Shown here piece by piece: positions 10,329 through 19,696 of a DNA stretch of 64,000 bases; position 1 is the stretch's first letter; every line of letters starts with the position of its first letter. This DNA is from Ktedonobacterales bacterium (lineage in GTDB: Bacteria; Chloroflexota; Ktedonobacteria; Ktedonobacterales; Ktedonobacteraceae), in contig DAIDJF010000015.1 of NCBI GenBank assembly GCA_027451525.1, forward strand, positions 1 through 64,000, written 5' to 3'. The position numbers and the translations under genes were made by a program. The notes beneath the pieces are model-generated. The model searched no databases and was not told the origin of the DNA. It saw only the letters and a program-made list of their open reading frames with translations.

Positions 10329-10943
10329 ATGAAGGGACGAGAACATAGTGCAGAACGATTAAGTGATATCGTGTCGCTTATTCGTGCGCGTCGTCAAACT
10401 GGTTTACTGAGTGTAGAGCGTTTTGAAAATGGGCAGTTTGAAGAAGGTGAAATTTATTTTGAAAATGGTCAGCCGGTCCTGGCTCGTAGGGGCAATTTAC
10501 CGCACGCACAAGCGTTAAGTCGTTTACTAGGCTGGGGAAAGATATATTTTTCCTTTACAAAAAATGTCGCCGCGCCAGTTGGTGATGCAACACAAGCGGA
10601 AGCAGCAAATTTTCAGTGGTCACCAGTGCGAGAACAATCATCGTTGAGGAACAATCGGTTAGCTTCTTCAGGTCCCCTATCACCTTCACCTGGTACTCCA
10701 GATCCCTTATTATCCAGGCGAAATGATTATCACAGCGGTGATATTACTACGGTTGTGCCGCGTCGTCTTGTGTTTGAGCAGAATGTGCTCTCATTACCTC
10801 TTACGCGGACACAAAGGTCGATGTATCTTCTGATTGATGGACACCGAACGCTCGCTGATATTGCGCGTTGTACACAAAAAAATGTGCAAGAGATTTACAA
10901 AATTGTGCAAGAATTGCAGGCACGTAATTTTGTTGATCTGTGA
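10326..10943 (+). CDS. DUF4388 (PATAN-like) domain protein
   Basis: 'DIVSLIRARRQTGLLSVERFENGQFEEGEIYFENGQPVLARRGNLPHAQALSRLLGWGKIYFSF' resembles DUF4388/PATAN. Confidence 0.7.
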   Translation: MMKGREHSAERLSDIVSLIRARRQTGLLSVERFENGQFEEGEIYFENGQPVLARRGNLPHAQALSRLLGWGKIYFSFTKNVAAPVGDATQAEAANFQWSPVREQSSLRNNRLASSGPLSPSPGTPDPLLSRRNDYHSGDITTVVPRRLVFEQNVLSLPLTRTQRSMYLLIDGHRTLADIARCTQKNVQEIYKIVQELQARNFVDL

Positions 10944-10974
10944 TCTTTTGTGATAACGAGGCTAACAATGGATG

Positions 10975-13900
10975 TTATGCGGTTGACGACGCTGTAGTCG
11001 TGAGTTGAGGAAGCAGATCTCGTAATTGTTCTAACCACTTTGCCCCAAAGAGCCTGCGTGGAATCCGAATTACTCCCTGTTGTACACGTGCCTCGTTACG
11101 GAACTTACGGTAGAGAATGACGCGATTAGGGATAATTGTGCGTTTAACGGTAAGAATGAACTCGTTATCCTTCAACGCAATAGACTCAAAACCCAGTTGT
11201 GCCGCCTCGACCTTGAGACGGACGAGGGTCAGGAGATTTTGTACAGGTTGTGGTGGTACACCGAAGCGATCAGTGAATTCAGCTGTCATTGCTTCCACTT
11301 GTTCAGAACGTGTCAAATTAGCCAGACGTTGATAGAAATTAACCTTTAAGGTGCGGTCTCCAATGTAGTCATCGGGGAGATAAGCATCCAATGGCAGATC
11401 AACAGATGCTGTGGGGGGAGCGGCTTCGCTCTGGTTGCCCTGTATCTCCTGAACAGCTTCAGCAAGTAATTTACAGTAGAGATCAAAACCCACGGAGTTC
11501 ATGAAACCAGATTGTTCGGCTCCAAGCAGATTGCCAGCCCCACGAATTTCCAAGTCTTTCATGGCAATACGAAAGCCTGCTCCCAGTTCAGTCGCTTCAA
11601 AGATTGCGCGTAGTCGTTTTTCTTGAATGGGTGTCAACTTTGCATCTTTGTTGTAGAAGAAATAGGAATAGGCCTGATGGGTGCCACGTCCAACGCGCCC
11701 ACGCAGTTGATACAGTTGCGATAAACCAAAGTAGGCTGCGTTGTTGACGATAATTGTGTTGGCATTGGGAATATCAAGGCCGTTTTCGATAATGGTTGTG
11801 GAGACAAGCACATCATATTCGCCATTTGAAAATTCGACCATGACCCGTTCAAGTTGTTCCTCATTCATTTGTCCGTGTCCAACCGTAATGCGTGCTTCTG
11901 GTACGAGACGTTGAAGCTTTTGCGCGATGATCTGGATACCTTGTACACGATTGTGGACAAAGAAGACCTGGCCTCCGCGATCAATTTCGCGGATGATTGC
12001 TTCGCGAATGAGATGCTCGTCATATTCGCGAATGGTTGTACGAATTGGTAAGCGTTCATGCGGTGGGGTTTCGATGACGCTCATGTCACGCAAGTTAACC
12101 AGTGACATATGCAATGTGCGTGGGATAGGGGTTGCTGTCATGGTCAACACATCGATATCGCTGCGGAGTTGTTTGAGACGTTCTTTATGCACTACGCCAA
12201 AACGTTGTTCTTCATCGATAATGAGGAGGCCGAGATTGAAGAAGACGACATCTTTTTGTAGGATGCGATGTGTTCCAATGATGATATCGACTTTGCCAAA
12301 TGCGAGGTCTTCGAGGACCTGTTTCTGTTCTTTTTCCGAACGGAAGCGACTCAACAATTCTACCCGCACAGGGTAAGCTTTGAGGCGTTCGCGGAACGTG
12401 TTGAAGTGCTGCAAGGCCAGTACGGTAGTAGGAACCAGGATAGCAACCTGCCGTTGATCGAGGACTGCTTTGAAGGCGGCGCGTAACGCAACTTCGGTTT
12501 TTCCGTAGCCAACGTCTCCACATACAAGGCGATCCATTGGGCGCGGACGTTCCATGTCGGCTTTAACCTCTTCAATAGAACGGGCCTGATCGGGTGTTTC
12601 CTCGTAAGGGAAGGCATCTTCTAGTTCTTGCAGCCAGGGTTGTTCGGAGTCGGGCGGAAATGCGTGCCCCTGGAGTGCCTCGCGTTGGCTATAGAGTTTG
12701 AGCAGGTCACGCGCTATATCCTGAACATTCTCTTTTACTTTTGCTTTTGCGCGTGTCCATTCTGTCGTGCCGAGTTTGCTGAGTGCAGGAACAGACTCGC
12801 CCATGCCGATATAGCGGGTAATGCGATCAAGTTGGTCGGTTGGGATATAGAGTTTGTCGGTTCCAGCGTAGTGAATTAGGAGATATTCGCGTTCAACTCC
12901 TGTCAGGCTGAGTTTGACCAGACCTTCAAAACGCCCAATGCCGTGTTCCTGGTGCACCACGTAGTCGCCAGGATTGAGTTCTGCAAGAAAAGAGGAAGGT
13001 GTAACTGGTTTGCGCCGTTGGGCATTGCGACGGCGCGACCAGCCAAAAATCTCGGTGTCGGTATAGACGTGCAGGCCGAGTGAATGTGATTGCCAACCTT
13101 CGGTCATCTGGCCTTGAATGAGTGTCAGTGTGCCAGCGTCGGGAGCCTGATTGATATTTGTGCCGGGGCTGACGTGAATTGTGGCGTCTTGCAGGATGCT
13201 TTCGTCGCTCAGCACTTCGGAGAGGCGACGGGATTGAGCTGTTACAATAACGACACGCTCACGACTGTCGAGCGTGCGGCGACAATCCTGAACAAATGAG
13301 CGCAAACGGCCACCATAGGAATTTGCACTGGTAAGCGGAGGCATAAGATGTTCGGTGCCACCATGTTGACGCATCTCGAAATCGCTCTCGGCGGTCGAGA
13401 GAATATCGGCGAAGTGGATCTGTTTGCGTTGCTGTATTTGCGGCTCGAGCAGATTCCAACTAACATGTGCAGCGCGCAAATGGGTGGGATTTGCACGCTC
13501 GTGTTCTAGATTTTCTTTGATCTCGTTAGCTTGTGCGTCTAATTCCGCAATCTGGTTGTGAATTGTGGCCGGGTTGTCAAGAATGAGTAATCCTGTGCGT
13601 GGCAGGTAATCAAGAATAGTGGCCTGGACATGTAAGTAGGGAAGATAGAAGGCAATATCCTCAAATGAGCGACGCTGGCGTAGCAGTTCCAGATCATGAT
13701 TCCAGCGTTCTTCGGCATCGCGGTGCAGCATTTTACTATCGAGTTGTGTAAGTTGTTGTACGGCGTCAAGGCCACGAACTGGCAAAGCTTCACGTGCTGG
13801 TCCCACAATACAACGGGCAATGGGGTTAAGGGAACGTTGTGTCTCCTGGTCAAAGGTGCGCAGGGACTCGATTTCGTCACCGAAAAACTCTACACGCACT

Positions 13901-14484
13901 GGACGAGGCAGTACTGGGGGAAAGAGGTCAATGATGCCACCACGATGACTGAACTGACCTGGCTCTTCAACTTCAGCGACAGGCTCGTAGCCGAGATTGT
14001 AGAGATGTTCAATCAGCATGGTCAGGTCAACCTCCTGTCCAGGTTGCAGTGAAAAAAGTGAGGCAGACAGTTCTTGTGGAGGGATAATAGGCTGTGTTAA
14101 GGCGCGTGCGGAACAGACTACAATTGGTGTACGTTCACGTTCAACCAGCGCAATAAGTGCCTGCATGCGTTGTTGTGTTGTTTCCGCATCGCTAATAAGT
14201 CGTTCGTAAGGAAGCGCGTCGCGATCAGGCAGTGCGAGGATGTCAGACTGTCCAGGGAGAAATACTTTGAGAGTTTCAGCGAACTGATTCGTTTGTACTT
14301 CATCCTTGACGATGATCAATAGTGGTTGTTTCAGTGCAGAGGAGAGTGAGGCGACGACAAATGGACGGGCTGCTTCCGTAATGCCAGTTAATGCAGGGAG
14401 CGTATCCGCTTTATGTAATTGATCTAGCAGGCGGCGAAATTCCGGGCGTTGCGTGAGAAGTGCGAGTAATCCCTGTAATGTCAC
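10975..14484 (-). CDS. mfd: Transcription-repair coupling factor
   Basis: DYVVHQEHGIGRFEGLVKL; Walker A 'VCGDVGYGKTEVALRAAF'; 'DEEQRFGVVHKERLK'; TRCF C-terminal domain. A GTG start at 14484 behind GGAGG is preferred over the ORF opening at 14508. Confidence 0.97.
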   Translation of the reverse strand: MTLQGLLALLTQRPEFRRLLDQLHKADTLPALTGITEAARPFVVASLSSALKQPLLIIVKDEVQTNQFAETLKVFLPGQSDILALPDRDALPYERLISDAETTQQRMQALIALVERERTPIVVCSARALTQPIIPPQELSASLFSLQPGQEVDLTMLIEHLYNLGYEPVAEVEEPGQFSHRGGIIDLFPPVLPRPVRVEFFGDEIESLRTFDQETQRSLNPIARCIVGPAREALPVRGLDAVQQLTQLDSKMLHRDAEERWNHDLELLRQRRSFEDIAFYLPYLHVQATILDYLPRTGLLILDNPATIHNQIAELDAQANEIKENLEHERANPTHLRAAHVSWNLLEPQIQQRKQIHFADILSTAESDFEMRQHGGTEHLMPPLTSANSYGGRLRSFVQDCRRTLDSRERVVIVTAQSRRLSEVLSDESILQDATIHVSPGTNINQAPDAGTLTLIQGQMTEGWQSHSLGLHVYTDTEIFGWSRRRNAQRRKPVTPSSFLAELNPGDYVVHQEHGIGRFEGLVKLSLTGVEREYLLIHYAGTDKLYIPTDQLDRITRYIGMGESVPALSKLGTTEWTRAKAKVKENVQDIARDLLKLYSQREALQGHAFPPDSEQPWLQELEDAFPYEETPDQARSIEEVKADMERPRPMDRLVCGDVGYGKTEVALRAAFKAVLDQRQVAILVPTTVLALQHFNTFRERLKAYPVRVELLSRFRSEKEQKQVLEDLAFGKVDIIIGTHRILQKDVVFFNLGLLIIDEEQRFGVVHKERLKQLRSDIDVLTMTATPIPRTLHMSLVNLRDMSVIETPPHERLPIRTTIREYDEHLIREAIIREIDRGGQVFFVHNRVQGIQIIAQKLQRLVPEARITVGHGQMNEEQLERVMVEFSNGEYDVLVSTTIIENGLDIPNANTIIVNNAAYFGLSQLYQLRGRVGRGTHQAYSYFFYNKDAKLTPIQEKRLRAIFEATELGAGFRIAMKDLEIRGAGNLLGAEQSGFMNSVGFDLYCKLLAEAVQEIQGNQSEAAPPTASVDLPLDAYLPDDYIGDRTLKVNFYQRLANLTRSEQVEAMTAEFTDRFGVPPQPVQNLLTLVRLKVEAAQLGFESIALKDNEFILTVKRTIIPNRVILYRKFRNEARVQQGVIRIPRRLFGAKWLEQLRDLLPQLTTTASSTA

Positions 14485-14511
14485 ATCATCCTCCAGAGGG
14501 CACAACAATAA

Positions 14512-14543
14512 GCACCCCTACAAACAACCTCCCATAGGGGTGC
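14512..14543. other. Hairpin just upstream of mfd
   Basis: GCACCCCTA/TAGGGGTGC, 9-bp perfect stem. Confidence 0.5.
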
Positions 14544-14643
14544 GACGAAATAGACCTTTGTTCTTTCGTATCTATCACTATCATAGCGCACTACGCCCAA
14601 CTATGCAACCCAATAGGATATGTTGATACTTGTTGGTTTGTGG

Positions 14644-14970
14644 CTACTCAATGGAGAGGAAGATAATGGCGGCAATGCCCAATATCAAGCCAATGAGTTG
14701 GTAGGGACTGGCTTTTTCATGGTAGACAAGCAGACCGATGATAACCGCTCCAATAGCGGAGAGAACGGAAAAGAGAATTGCTCCTTTACTCAATTCCGCG
14801 CCTGTACGCAAACTGATAAGCCAGGCTGTATTGGCGGCAATAAAGCCGAGAATGGAGAGGACGGCAAAAACGAATTTGCCGTTGATCGCAAATTGTTTAG
14901 CAAGGATATCAGCGATAAGCTCAAAAGCAACAAGGATAAGTAGGAAATAAAACCACTTGGGGGGTGACAT
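14644..14970 (-). CDS. Small 4-TM DMT/EamA-like transporter
   Basis: MSPPKWFYFLLILVAFELIADILAKQFAINGKFVFAVLSILGFIAANTAWLISL... hydrophobic DMT-like half-protein. Confidence 0.7.
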   Translation of the reverse strand: MSPPKWFYFLLILVAFELIADILAKQFAINGKFVFAVLSILGFIAANTAWLISLRTGAELSKGAILFSVLSAIGAVIIGLLVYHEKASPYQLIGLILGIAAIIFLSIE

Positions 14971-15114
14971 GGGTAAGCTCCTTCTCTTCTGGAAGAATGT
15001 AACGAATTGGCTGTTTCTGTATCTGTATAATACGACTTTATGGTACAACAAGAAAGCAGTATTGGGGAGGATTTTAGACTTTTGGAGAACTAGCCAACAG
15101 AGAGAAAGATGTGG

Positions 15115-15120
15115 TATACT
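15115..15120 (+). promoter_or_regulatory. Extended -10 promoter element (TGGTATACT) before the FMN riboswitch
   Basis: TGn-TATACT about 10 bp before the riboswitch 5' end. Confidence 0.5.
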
Positions 15121-15130
15121 CTTAGCAAGA

Positions 15131-15285
15131 GACCTTCAGGGCAGGGTGTAATTCCCGACCGGCGGTAGATCTCAGATAGTGGATATGTGAGATAAGCCCG
15201 CGAGTTGGCAGGTAGTGCGATGCTGCTTGTTCGACAGATTCGGTGTGAATCCGAAGCCGACGGTATAGTCCGGATGGGAGAAGGT
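15131..15285 (+). ncRNA. FMN riboswitch (RFN element)
   Basis: Conserved blocks 'gaccttcagggcagggtgtaattcccgaccggcggtag', 'agcccgcgag', 'gattcggtgtgaatccgaagccgacggtatagtccggatgggagaaggt'. Confidence 0.97.
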
Positions 15286-15303
15286 TTATAGAAGGAGCGT
15301 TGC

Positions 15304-15343
15304 TCCTCGTGTAGCATGCCATCTTGAGCGTGCGGCACGAGGA
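15304..15343 (+). promoter_or_regulatory. Hairpin after the FMN aptamer, possible expression platform
   Basis: TCCTCGTG (15304-15311) / CACGAGGA (15336-15343); no U-tract follows. Confidence 0.4.
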
Positions 15344-15471
15344 TAACTTGTTATGCACTGTGTCTCCTTTTGTCTCCCGTACAAGTTTCCCTGAGTCAGA
15401 TCATAAAATCTTTGTACCTGTTTGACCTTTTTGTAGAAGACGGGTTACAAAGGGATGACCGAGGGATGTTC

Positions 15472-16347
15472 ATGAGCATAATAACACCGACAACGAGTGA
15501 GGCGCCGTATAAGGTGCGCAAGTATGTGTACTCCTGGAAGGGGGTACAGGCTGCCGATGAAACAGCCACGCGGAAAAGGGCATTTGGTTTCCGTCTGGAG
15601 CACGCCATTTCAATTGTTCCGCCTGTGATGTTAGCGATACTGCTACTGGCAAGTTGGTATATTAGTACCGCTCCGGGTGGTATTCCTAGCATTATTATTC
15701 CGGCACCAGCCGATGTTTTTGTCAGTTTATGGCAAGGCATAGTGTCGGGAATCTACCTCAGCAATGCACTGGTAACGATTCAAGAGAGTGTTTTCGGATT
15801 TCTGATTGCGCTGGCTGTTGCTTTACCACTTGGCTATGGATTGGCGAAGTCACGTTTGCTGGCAGCAACGGTGCAGCCATACCTTTCGGCTGGTCAGGCA
15901 ATTCCCGCTCTGGTAGTCATTCCACTCCTGCAACTCTGGTTAGGCTATGGCATATTGCCAAATATCGTGGTTTGTATGCTGATCGTGTTGTTTCCGATGG
16001 TGATAAATACGATTTTAGGTATCCAGACGATAGATGGCATCCTCACAGATGCGGCGCGCGTTGAAGGGGCATCGGGGTGGTCGATGCTGGCCCATATCGA
16101 GTTTCCGCTCGCGTTACCTGCAATCTTAGCCGCAATTCGTACTGGCTTTACGCTGTCAATCATGGGAGCTATTGTAGGTGAATTTGTGGCTGGTGGGGAT
16201 CAGGGCCTGGGAGCATTGGTCGTGCAGGCGAAAAATCAATATAACATGCCGTTCATGTTTGCGACATTGATTGTACTTGCACTTCTAGCTGCACTTTGTT
16301 ATGCTGCAACCTGGTTCCTTGTGAAATGTGCGGAACGCATTTATTAA
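15472..16347 (+). CDS. ribX: ABC transporter permease, RibX-like
   Basis: SsuC/TauC-type permease (EGASGWSMLAHIEFPLALPAILAAIRTGFTLSIMGAIVGEFVAG) directly after the FMN riboswitch; start chosen by GAGGG spacing. Confidence 0.8.
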   Translation: MSIITPTTSEAPYKVRKYVYSWKGVQAADETATRKRAFGFRLEHAISIVPPVMLAILLLASWYISTAPGGIPSIIIPAPADVFVSLWQGIVSGIYLSNALVTIQESVFGFLIALAVALPLGYGLAKSRLLAATVQPYLSAGQAIPALVVIPLLQLWLGYGILPNIVVCMLIVLFPMVINTILGIQTIDGILTDAARVEGASGWSMLAHIEFPLALPAILAAIRTGFTLSIMGAIVGEFVAGGDQGLGALVVQAKNQYNMPFMFATLIVLALLAALCYAATWFLVKCAERIY

Positions 16348-16420
16348 GTCTGATAGGTGTGTTTTGCTGACCTCATGTTAGCACTCGTTATCCATTTGTG
16401 AAAGGTAGATACATAATTCG

Positions 16421-17455
16421 ATGAACAATCGTCATCGTTTCTCGAATGTCATGCTTTTTTTATCTCTGTTCCTATCTTTAGGGACTGTTCTTGCCGCTTG
16501 CGGTGGAAGTGCGACATCTGTTTCATCAAGCAGTGCGACCGCGACAACGAGTCCGTCGCAGACACAGAATGTCTCAATTGGGTTAGGCTATATCCCTGAT
16601 ATTCAGTTCGCGCCATTTTATGTTGCGCAGAGTAAGGGCTACTATAAGAATGTTGGGTTGAATGTGACCTTCCATCATGGTATTGTGCCAGACCTGATTG
16701 GGTCGATGGTGGCAGGTAAGAACACGTTTGTGTTTGCTGGCGGTGATGAGCTGCTAGAAGCGATGAGCAAAAATAGTAGCGTTAAGGCTGTTTATGCGGG
16801 TGACATATTCCAACAGTATCCCGTTAGCCTGATTGTGCCCGCTAATTCTCCAATTAAGACATTAGCTGATTTGCCGGGACATACGATAGGTGTGCCGGGT
16901 TTATACGGCTCAACCTATACGGGGCTGTTGGCTTTGTTGTATAAAGCGGACCTCTCACCTGCTAGTGTAAAGATCCAATCTATCGGGTTTTCGCAGGTAG
17001 CCGCGTTGTTGACGCATAAAGTGGATGCTGTGATGGGGTATTCCAATAATGAGCCGTTACAGTTGCAAGCGCATGGTTTTGCGGTACGCACGTTTAACGT
17101 CTCCGATTATCAGCCCTTGATCTCAAACGGGATTATAACAACCTCATCAACGTTGCAAAGCAGTCCTCAGTTGGTGTGTAGTTTTGTGCAGGCGACGCTC
17201 AAAGGTGTCAAAGAGGTGATTGCTAATCCCGCTGAAGCAATCACAATTGGTCAGAATTATATACCGGGGATGAATGTCACGCAGTCTACAGCTGAGCTGA
17301 CAGCTACTATTCCAGTCTGGCAGGCCAGCAACGGAAAATTTGGCTACAGTGATCCAGCAATATGGAGTTCGATGTCACAATTTCTGGTTACGCAACAATT
17401 GATCTCAGCGGTGCCTCATCTGTCATCGTTGTATACGAATCAGTGCGCGGGCTAG
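16421..17455 (+). CDS. ribY: ABC transporter substrate-binding lipoprotein (NMT1/THI5-like), RibY-like
   Basis: Lipobox LAAC; 'IGLGYIPDIQFAPFYVAQSKGYYKNVGLNVTFHHG'; follows the permease. Confidence 0.8.
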   Translation: MNNRHRFSNVMLFLSLFLSLGTVLAACGGSATSVSSSSATATTSPSQTQNVSIGLGYIPDIQFAPFYVAQSKGYYKNVGLNVTFHHGIVPDLIGSMVAGKNTFVFAGGDELLEAMSKNSSVKAVYAGDIFQQYPVSLIVPANSPIKTLADLPGHTIGVPGLYGSTYTGLLALLYKADLSPASVKIQSIGFSQVAALLTHKVDAVMGYSNNEPLQLQAHGFAVRTFNVSDYQPLISNGIITTSSTLQSSPQLVCSFVQATLKGVKEVIANPAEAITIGQNYIPGMNVTQSTAELTATIPVWQASNGKFGYSDPAIWSSMSQFLVTQQLISAVPHLSSLYTNQCAG

Positions 17456-17478
17456 ACAATCTGTAGTGATGATAGGAC

Positions 17479-17512
17479 CGAGTGGCGATGAAATATGCTT
17501 CATCGCCACTCG
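17479..17512. terminator. Hairpin after ribY-like gene
   Basis: CGAGTGGCGATGAA/TTCATCGCCACTCG, 14-bp perfect stem. Confidence 0.6.
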
Positions 17513-17583
17513 TTGTGTATTTGCTTTGTTTTGTCCTCTGTCTGACCGGGCACGTTCAATGGGTATCCTCGCCCATTTGTGTG

Positions 17584-19509
17584 TTATGGAAGCGCGTAAA
17601 TTGCAAGATTTTGGAAATAGATATCGGCGTTTACATCGGCGACCAGTCCTATTGTGCCGTTTGTGTACAACCCACTTTGGATATATCCTTGTTTGATGCC
17701 ATTGATATACAGTTGGAACGTGTTGTTGGAGACGACTACATCAATGGTTATTGTACCTTGTAGTGGCTGAATAGTTTTATCGCCATGTAATTGAGTTGCG
17801 ACTCCTGTTTGATTAGCATAGACATAGGCATTCCAGAGATTATTTGGTGAGAGTAGGAAAGAATATGCGCCTTGTTGTTGACCGGGTTGGTTGCGAATAA
17901 TAACGCCAAAATTGCCTTGTGAGTTTGTCGCCTGAGCGACCTGTACCTGGAGGATATAGTTTGTTGGGAATGGCTGTTGATGTGGTAAGGCATTTAGGAA
18001 GGTTCCTGCCAGATGTTGCGTGCCTGTATTCGTCAGTTCTAATCCACGTGAGGTGCAGTGGAGAGTGGCATTTGTGAGACTACTCCATTGTGCACCATAA
18101 ATATCACATGTCTCGCCAGGACTGGCAGTGGCATACAGTTGTTGACCTGCGGGAATTTCCGCGCGAATGCGAAAGTTTGGTATAGGTGTTACTGTGCTAC
18201 TCCTTACCACAGGGGTAGATTTATCTGATAATGCTGCTTTATGTATATTAGGTGTCAAATAAAAGTAGGTGATAAAGCCGCTGATAACGAGGACAAGTGT
18301 TAGTAGACTGCCGAGGAGCATCATCCCGGCTGATTGGAAGCCTTGCCGTCTTGCGGGCGTGTTATTTGATGGCGTTTCTGTAATTTTTTGTCTAGGAGTG
18401 GCGCGTTCTTTGATGGGGGGTGTAACAACAGTTGGAAAAGTGTCAATGTGTGCAGGTTCAGATGGAACTACACGTGGTGCCTCTTCAGTTGTTATGCTAT
18501 GGATATCATGTCCATCAGCATTTTCAACTAGCTGCTCAGTATTGTCGTCATGCAAGATTACTGGGGAGGGGGTTACGGGCAGTGTTGCGTGTTTGGTTAT
18601 ATCGGTCCCGACAGGATGATGATAGCGCGCGTCTTCGATAGCTGTACGGAGCGCACAAACTAATTCACCGGCACTGGCAAAGCGTTGCTCTGGTTTTTTC
18701 TCCATTGCTTTCATTATAACGGCTTCGATGGCTGGTGAGATACTTGGGTTTAGCTGTGAAGGCTGTGGAGGCGGTTCCATTGCATGCTTGATGGCGACTG
18801 CGACAGGTGAGATGCCGGTAAAAGGGACATGGCCTGTGAACATTTGGAAGAGTACGATGCCAAGCGAGTAGACATCTGTACGGTAGTCAATGGTCCCTCC
18901 TCGCGCTTGCTCAGGTGAAAGGTATTCTGGCGTGCCGACAATTGTGCCAACACTGGTTTGTAGCGATGGTGTGGAATCGGTATGTTGTGCTTTGGCCGCA
19001 TCTTTCATGATTTTTGCCAGTCCAAAGTCCGCAATCAGGACGCGACCATCGGCATGAAAAAGAATATTGGCAGGTTTGAGGTCACGGTGGATAATGCCCT
19101 GTGTATGCGCATAATCCAGGCCTGTAGCAACCTGTTCAATAATGGGTAAGATGGTGGTTACTGGGAGCGTTGTATGTTGGTCTAGACGATCCCGCAATGT
19201 GCCGCCTGTGACATACGGCATAACAAGATACGCGAGTTCGTCTTGTTCTCCATACTCATAAATAGGCATGATGTTGACATGATCGAGTGCCGCGACAGCA
19301 TTGGCCTCACGGCGAAAACGGGCTAGAAACTCTGTGTGAGGTCTTCCATCAGTGAAGGTGCCTGGCATAAGTACTTTGATGGCTACAACACGTCTTGGTC
19401 TTAGTTGTTGTGCTTGATATACCGCTCCCATGCCACCCTGTCCCAGAAGACGGTGAAGTACACAGTTTCCGAGCGTATACCCAAGTAATTCATTGCTATC
19501 AATTGCCAC
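17584..19509 (-). CDS. Ser/Thr protein kinase (PknB-like) with TM segment and extracytoplasmic jelly-roll-like domain
   Basis: LLGQGGMGAVYQAQQ, VVAIKVL, IIHRDLKPANILF, ADFGLAK, GTPEYLSPEQ; TM near residue 420. GTG start at 19509 preferred to 19527. Confidence 0.92.
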   Translation of the reverse strand: MAIDSNELLGYTLGNCVLHRLLGQGGMGAVYQAQQLRPRRVVAIKVLMPGTFTDGRPHTEFLARFRREANAVAALDHVNIMPIYEYGEQDELAYLVMPYVTGGTLRDRLDQHTTLPVTTILPIIEQVATGLDYAHTQGIIHRDLKPANILFHADGRVLIADFGLAKIMKDAAKAQHTDSTPSLQTSVGTIVGTPEYLSPEQARGGTIDYRTDVYSLGIVLFQMFTGHVPFTGISPVAVAIKHAMEPPPQPSQLNPSISPAIEAVIMKAMEKKPEQRFASAGELVCALRTAIEDARYHHPVGTDITKHATLPVTPSPVILHDDNTEQLVENADGHDIHSITTEEAPRVVPSEPAHIDTFPTVVTPPIKERATPRQKITETPSNNTPARRQGFQSAGMMLLGSLLTLVLVISGFITYFYLTPNIHKAALSDKSTPVVRSSTVTPIPNFRIRAEIPAGQQLYATASPGETCDIYGAQWSSLTNATLHCTSRGLELTNTGTQHLAGTFLNALPHQQPFPTNYILQVQVAQATNSQGNFGVIIRNQPGQQQGAYSFLLSPNNLWNAYVYANQTGVATQLHGDKTIQPLQGTITIDVVVSNNTFQLYINGIKQGYIQSGLYTNGTIGLVADVNADIYFQNLAIYALP

Positions 19510-19696
19510 GCTCGTATATCCTCTCAAAATAGGTTACAAGAATATGTTATTGTCCTGTACATGTTTAAGCGCAGATAAAAGGTATGTATATCTTTATGAA
19601 GAAATGTGAACCCTATTATACCTAATTTTCACCGTGACTGCTAGTGTAGAGGGTAAAAAGTCAATTTTTGATGTTCGCTTGTAGCATAAGGTCCGG

